From contig OX375876.1 in the NCBI GenBank assembly GCA_947359465.1, positions 66,346,998 to 66,410,997 of the forward strand: DNA of 64,000 bases, given 5' to 3'. The stretch's first letter is position 1; every line of letters begins with the position of its first letter. Below are positions 58,801 to 64,000 of the stretch, piece after piece. The notes under the pieces are model-generated. The model saw nothing but the letters and a program-made list of their open reading frames with translations, made no database searches and had not been told where the DNA came from. This DNA comes from Metellina segmentata. Lineage: Eukaryota > Arthropoda > Arachnida > Araneae > Tetragnathidae. The position numbers were made by a program, and so were the translations under genes.

Positions 58801-59345
58801 AATTTCCACATACGTCATAAAACATTTTTATCGTCTCTTCTCGGTCATACTCCAGGCGAAGAAAACAACTGCAATTCCCAATCCTCGAAAAAGGTGCTTT
58901 TAAACAAGACGAACCGGAAACTCGGTGTTATTATTCTCCAGATATTTGAAAAGAAAAATAAGAGCTAAAGTAATCTTCTGGGAGCTATAAACTAACTTTT
59001 GACTCGACAACAATCTCATATAGATATCTTTTACGAAGAACTTTGTAAAATGGTTTCCGGAAACCATTCGGATAAATTATGGCGAACTTTATTTACGGCC
59101 TCCTCTTTTCAATTCCGTCCCAGTCTGTCCGGGCCTTGATTCCGGACCATAAACGCCATATCCAGGCTATCCGGCATTCAAAATAATGTTTGCTTGAAAG
59201 AAAACAGCAATAAGAAACCGTCTTTCTCTGAAACAGGGCTTTTCGTGGGAGTTGAGATAAGGGTTGCCGCAATCTTTAATCGCTGGCGGAAAATGAGTTT
59301 AGTTTGATTTTTGGCGACGAGAGAATTCGTTTAATTTAAAAGCTA
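58801..59345. other. GC-richer unique island
   Basis: The clearest compositional island of the window: balanced base use, no repeats and no long open frame. It has paired ggtttccggaaacc-type sequence near 59051. Candidate conserved non-coding or regulatory DNA by composition only. Confidence 0.35.
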
Positions 59346-59639
59346 ATATGAAATCTTTCTCATTGAAAACCACTCAAAATTTCAATTCAGTTAACGTTAT
59401 TCAAGTTCAAAATGTAGAAAATTTTCAATCATTCGTGTTTACTCAATTACGTTGGCGAATAGGATTGAGTAAATGCTATGTAATTTATTTTTCCGTCGAT
59501 AGCTTTGTGCGGTTTGTTTGTCGTGTTTGTGCGAGATATAACGTTCATTGTTTTGTAAAACTTAAGCAAACAGAAAATCTATTTCCATCTTTTATCTGTT
59601 CTCAGGGCAAGACATTTCAGACTTTATGGCTTTAGTGTA
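59346..59639 (+). other. Open frame without recognised family
   Basis: The 95-codon frame at 59348-59635 begins with ATG and ends in unique sequence. It is phenylalanine- and cysteine-rich in its second half (FVCRVCARYNVHCFVK). No known domain, and I do not call it a gene. Confidence 0.2.
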
Positions 59640-59712
59640 TTGCACGTGAAATCTGTCGTGGCCTCAAATGTCTTCACTTTGGCGTAGTGGGGAAGTTTAG
59701 AGAGTGGGGTCA
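59640..59712 (+). repeat. SINE body fragment, plus orientation
   Basis: tgcacgtgaaatctgtcgtg, gcctcaaatgtcttcacttt, ggcgtagtggggaagtttag and agagtggggtc. Confidence 0.82.
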
Positions 59713-60169
59713 TAAAAGTGAAATGTAAGCAAAGAGCATTGTTATTTAGTTGAGAGGATTTTCAAATGTGTGACCAACTTGTCTACTTGTAGTTACATGA
59801 CTGCTCTGTTGAAAATGGACTTCCCTAGCCGATTTAGCACCTTATCACCTCGTTTTTCAAAAAACATATCATGACATGATAGGTGTGGGAATGAGCATTT
59901 CTCCAGGGTGGAGAATATAATTGGTGAAATTGTCTGACAACTACAGTCACTTGATCAATTAATGGACCAATAAGAGTTGATAAATCAATGGATGGGTATC
60001 TTCTCCCATTCCGAGGACCAATCAGATAATAAATGTTAGGTTCCACCCAGCAGAAGAAAGTAATCTAAGGGTAAGGTAACTACTAATTTTGATTATATGA
60101 TCCTGCGCATACCAAAAGATTACTATAGCTCACTCTACCTTCTTATTTTCACTATGAGTGAAAAGCCAT
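59713..60169 (-). repeat. Spacer containing dispersed repeat R2, minus orientation
   Basis: About 59960-60030 is the reverse-complement partner of 47315-47385, with CCAAT boxes at 59967-59971 and 60018-60022, 51 bp apart. The rest is unannotated. Confidence 0.5.
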
Positions 60170-60310
60170 CTCACGTGCTGGCATCGTCATCTAACTGTGT
60201 TTCAAAATTACGAGTTGTTCTTAGATCCTTCAAGGTTGGTCCCGGACAGTCGCCAATATCCCGCTGTGTTGCTCCATTTGACGCTACTTAACAACATATA
60301 TTCCTACCTT
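60170..60310 (+). repeat. SINE 3' half, plus orientation
   Basis: gcatcgtcatctaactgtgt, ttcaaaattacgagttgttc, ggttggtcccggacagtcgc, caatatcccgctgtgttgct and a degraded tail (ttcctacctt). Confidence 0.82.
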
Positions 60311-60557
60311 CAGACTGTAAATTCTTACACTAGTTCTGTTATATCACTTCAGAGGCACCCGTGGTATTATCTACACCCTCGAACAATACTTACTTTTACT
60401 TTATAACGTATTCAATAGTTGGAAAACTATGTCGATGGGTTGAAAGAATTTTGGGAAATTTCTGATTGGTCAATATGGCTGATGCTTGTTTGAAACTAAC
60501 TAGTGAAAAATAGAGATTTCATTGCCTAATAATGAAGTGTTTCGAAAACAGCTGCCC
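60311..60557. other. Short spacer
   Basis: Nothing recognised. Confidence 0.4.
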
Positions 60558-60883
60558 AAATTGTAAAGGGTGGTAAAGAGGACAAACCTAAACATCTTTG
60601 TTGAAGAATGCGTGTCGGGAAATGCCGTGTTTAGGTTTTAGAGGGGGCTGTTTAAGTCAGTCAATAATATCGTTTCTGTGGCGTAAGACGTCATTCCTCA
60701 CTCGTATTTTCAACGGAATTCATAGCTACACAAATTCAGTCTCATATGTACATCTGATGTATTGACTGCGAATAGAAACTGACGTTTGATTATTTTGTCG
60801 ATTTCAAAAAATTTGAATTAAAAAAGGTTATTTTTATTTATTAAAATGCTTATTTTAGATTCATCTACCACCCTTTACAATTT
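60558..60883. mobile_element. Inverted-repeat element, about 326 bp
   Basis: Perfect 18-bp inverted repeats AAATTGTAAAGGGTGGTA at 60558-60575 and its complement at 60866-60883 enclose non-coding DNA. I see no clear target duplication, so the true borders may lie further out (acaccctgtag at about 60902). MITE-like, superfamily unknown. Confidence 0.65.
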
Positions 60884-60989
60884 ATCCAGATATTTTAGAT
60901 ACACCCTGTAGATCGTGCAGAAAGTTAAAAAGCTGGAGATAATTTGAAAACTGAACTCTTTAAAAAATAGTATCACCTGTACTCTATGG
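60884..60989. other. Short spacer
   Basis: Nothing recognised. Confidence 0.35.
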
Positions 60990-61115
60990 TCGTCATCTGA
61001 CCGTGATTCAAAATTTCGAGGTGTCCTTGGATTTTCCCTTTTGCGATTGATCCCACACTGTCGTCCATAGCCTTTAGTTTAGTTCCAGTGCGACGTAAAT
61101 TTAACTACCAACCAT
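60990..61115 (+). repeat. SINE 3' half, plus orientation
   Basis: gtcgtcatctgaccgtgatt, caaaatttcgaggtgtcctt, gattgatcccacactgtcgt, ccagtgcgacgtaaatttaa and an actaccaacc tail. Confidence 0.82.
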
Positions 61116-62514
61116 ATTCTATGGGTATTTCTCCTTATGAGATTAAATTTAATTCTACTGTATCGATGGAAAATAAACACTAGTTTAAAACAATGTTATC
61201 TTGTTGGGAAAATAATTTCGTCTGAGCAGTAGTAATTTTAAAGTAATTATATGCAAAGTATAATTCTAGCTGAAAAAGATTTGTGTTACTTGAAGAGAAA
61301 TATCCATTCAAGCAGCATCGTCCTTCCTTTGGTAGGAGAAAATTACAGGGAGGAAATTTTCCTCTAAAATTATAATAATAAAGGGAATTATGTGTAAAAT
61401 AACGTATCCTAACTATTTTGGGAGGTTATTACTGTGTGAAAAGCTCGTTGATTGTCATTGATCACATAGTAATCATCACAACCAAAATGTTTTGTAATTT
61501 ATTACTATATACAGCATTTCGAGTGACAGCTCAATCAAAGATAATGTATATAGTCTGATTCTTAAAGAAACCAAATATGTCAGATTTTGATTAGCAAACT
61601 CAACTTTAGTTTCTTTAAGTATGTACCGTTTGAATATTTCATAGCTTGTTAATTATTGTTATTAACTTAAGTGACGCGAAAGAAAATTTAATTAATGTAT
61701 TTTGTCGTCTGAGTACTTCATTCCTTAGGGTGCTCTTCCTCATTGCATAAGAACTGGCAGTACTAGATATATTTAATAGAAGGAATTTATAAGCCAGTTA
61801 AACCCATGCCTTTCCTTATTTAAGAATTTTCAAAATTTGTTAGTAAATATATATACGGTTTTGTCCTTTATTCTCCTTTCGTAAATGCTGCTATAAACTG
61901 TGCAGATAAATTTACATTAAAACTGTCGCTTAAAATGCATGAATGAATTATTTCAATCGTAATTTTTACTTCAAAAATATGTATGTATAGCGATTGCACT
62001 TAACCAAAATGTAGCGATTACTATTCATGCTTACAATAAGCATCGATTCAAGAATCCATGAACAATACATTTCGCTTTGTTTAAATCATACCAAATGAAA
62101 TCATTGCACTATAAACACTGTGGTAAATTTGAATTTAAGATAATTGCAAGAAGACTAGTTTTTTTTCAGTAGAGTTTAATACATTACAAAAATAACTGTA
62201 TCTTTAAACAACACCTTCTGTCATCCATAATAAATTCAATCATCCGATTGATCTTCATATTTAGAACATATCTGGTCAAAAATCCTCCATTAAAAATCTT
62301 TCTCTACTTAATTCAGCACAAATTAGTATCATGATACTATAAATATTCCGTAACATTTTATTTTAAATTTCTACCAAAAGAAAGGGTGGAAAGTTTGGTG
62401 GTTCTATTTTATTTTTTTCCAATAGATTTCATTCGATACAAAATAATTTGACTCTCAGAATTTAACTTTTTTTTAAATTCCCTGTCCGTTGAACCTTAAA
62501 ACCTCCAAATAGTT
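61116..62514. other. AT-rich non-coding stretch
   Basis: Nothing recognised. Confidence 0.5.
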
Positions 62515-62642
62515 TTGACAAGATACCTCGTCCATCAAAATTTAGAAGATTTTGCTAACCTCTCATCATCAGGATTTTTTATGATGACGAGATCAAGATC
62601 TGGTCAGTTTTCTTATAGTAAATCTTGTTAAAACAGCCACCA
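62515..62642 (-). repeat. Phased-palindrome element fragment, minus orientation
   Basis: gacaagatacctcgtccatc, attttgctaacctctcatca, tgacgagatcaagatctggt and the terminal aaaacagccaccaagag, the complement of the element start (cttggtgg). Confidence 0.72.
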
Positions 62643-64000
62643 AGAGAGTAAATGATTGTGTCATTACAAGGGGAATTTTTGATCGTCTTTTCTTTACCCT
62701 GTTGTTCAACGGAATGTGCTCAAGTTTCACTTGACATCATCCACACATTTTAGAATCACCTTTCAATCAAGTAACCCAGCATCCTGACAATTAGACCACT
62801 TAGACGGCAGGTCAATTTAAACTGTCACGTACAACAAACAATTCCTACCTTTCCATCAAATGTTATTCTACTTATAGCATCACAGCTAAATGGTTTAATT
62901 TGACAGTCAGGAAAAAGGATAGTCAATTTCCTTTTCTCAAGACTTCATTCCACAAAAATTAAAATGGACCATAAAAATAAAATATTACCATACAATCCGT
63001 TACTGCTCACAATAATTTTCAGAATACATTCTTCAGTCATATAGATAACGACTCTCCTGCATGAAACGTGAAAGAACCTGCTTTTGTTCACTGTCCTATT
63101 TTCGGTCTTCCCGAATACAAAAAGACGTACCATTTGAACTCAAACCGACTGAAGGCACACTCTCTCTTATCTCCAGGGGGTTATCTTGTGGAATAAAGCA
63201 AAGATATAAAAAAATTCCCCCGACAGTTTAGACTGAATTTTTCTTTCTTTATTTCTTGTGAGATTTATTCTTTCCTTGAGGTAAAAAAAGCAGGAATGGG
63301 CACCCTGTTTTGCATAAGGCACAATCTGAATTTACTCTTGAGTCTCTTCTGATTCTGGTGGAATGGGATTTTCCAGTTTGCTCACTCTCGGAGAGACAAG
63401 AGGGGAATTTCATTTTCCTGTCGAATTTGAATTTGAGAAAACATTAGAATATTTCGCCTAGATGGATTCCAGACGTCTTTCTGTTCTCCGGCCCCTTTCG
63501 CTGAATTCGGGGCTTCTTGGATTTAATAAGGTATTTTTTGAACCGTACGTGTGCGAGACAGTGTTTTGCAGTCCCAAACGAACTCCAACTGTGAACTGTA
63601 GGTACTTGAACTGTTAAAACGCCCCGAATTATGCATACAGGAATAATAATAAAAATTGTGTGTTTTATAAATTAACCTAGAGTTAAGGTTATTTCTTTTT
63701 GAAATATTGTTTTGTTTTATAAGTACGTTAGTTATGCATTCTATGCTGAAGGAATTATGATACAATATAGAATCTCACCTCAATTTACACACTTGAAATG
63801 CATATGTAAAATGTGTTTTTTCGAACCTCAACAATGTCGAGCTAAAGCGATTGCTTGAAAATATGAAGGAATACAATTGAAACGAAAATTATCCCTTTTG
63901 TAATAATACTTTATAAGTAATTCAAGCATCTGAACATCACGAGAATGTCTAGTAGAATAATGCTTTTACACGACCCCAAATAGATAATGACGAAGTAGTC
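62643..64000. other. Mixed spacer, GC-richer at 63060-63540
   Basis: The middle section is less AT-biased and free of the window's repeats. The frames at 62945-63133 and 63523-63765 on the minus strand have no family signature. No gene called. Confidence 0.35.

Overview
This is AT-rich eukaryotic DNA with no gene that I can recognise as a host gene. It is best read as a repeat-dense intergenic or deep-intronic stretch of an arthropod genome, most likely a spider. The spider call is inference. It rests on a tRNA-headed SINE family with about 17 fragments here, whose body (motifs such as CGACGTTAATTAA and GTTGCTCCAGTG) I associate from memory with orb-weaver sequences, and on the mix of Tc1, mariner, pogo, hAT and RNase H-type LINE remnants. 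There is no bacterial operon structure, and the longest open frames carry no family signature apart from transposon pieces.

Layout. 1-4.9 kb: very AT-rich, with one small broken protein remnant near 2.3-2.7 kb and a retroelement tail near 4.35 kb. 4.9-10.7 kb: three SINE fragments and two short Tc1 deletion derivatives. 10.9-14 kb: a 23-bp minisatellite, a more unique GC-richer island, and a degenerate ~250-bp tandem array split by a second Tc1 family. 15.4-19.8 kb: a DDE transposase relic on the minus strand, a six-copy 168/169-bp satellite and a 248-bp MITE with near-perfect inverted ends. 21.5-24.1 kb: a 2.5-kb pogo-like relic with a PHD-type finger. 25.9-28.2 kb: a dispersed repeat split by ~950 bp of other DNA, then the 5' end of the parent Tc1 whose deletion derivatives lie elsewhere. 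30-38 kb: a local duplication, SINEs, a phased palindrome array at 34.7-35.3 kb, a GC-richer island at 36.2-36.8 kb, and a hAT-type MITE nested in a Tc1 relic. 39.5-42.8 kb: a ~325-bp degenerate tandem repeat, a 63-bp minisatellite and a LINE end. 44-49 kb: long ATT and TA microsatellites and a mariner with both ends. 50-57 kb: SINEs, a third Tc1 relic, two adjacent LINE ends, another palindrome element and the best-preserved Tc1 derivative. 57-64 kb: SINEs, an inverted-repeat element and unique islands.

The elements give a relative history. SINEs and Tc1 copies sit among older tandem arrays, and a hAT MITE cut into an already decayed Tc1. The most unusual item is a dispersed element family, at least seven loci, that carries the near-palindrome GACGAGATATCTCGTC repeated every 42-43 bp. 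That is close to four helical turns, which puts each palindrome on the same face of the DNA. I know of no name for it. No intact transposase is present, so everything here would depend on enzymes encoded elsewhere.
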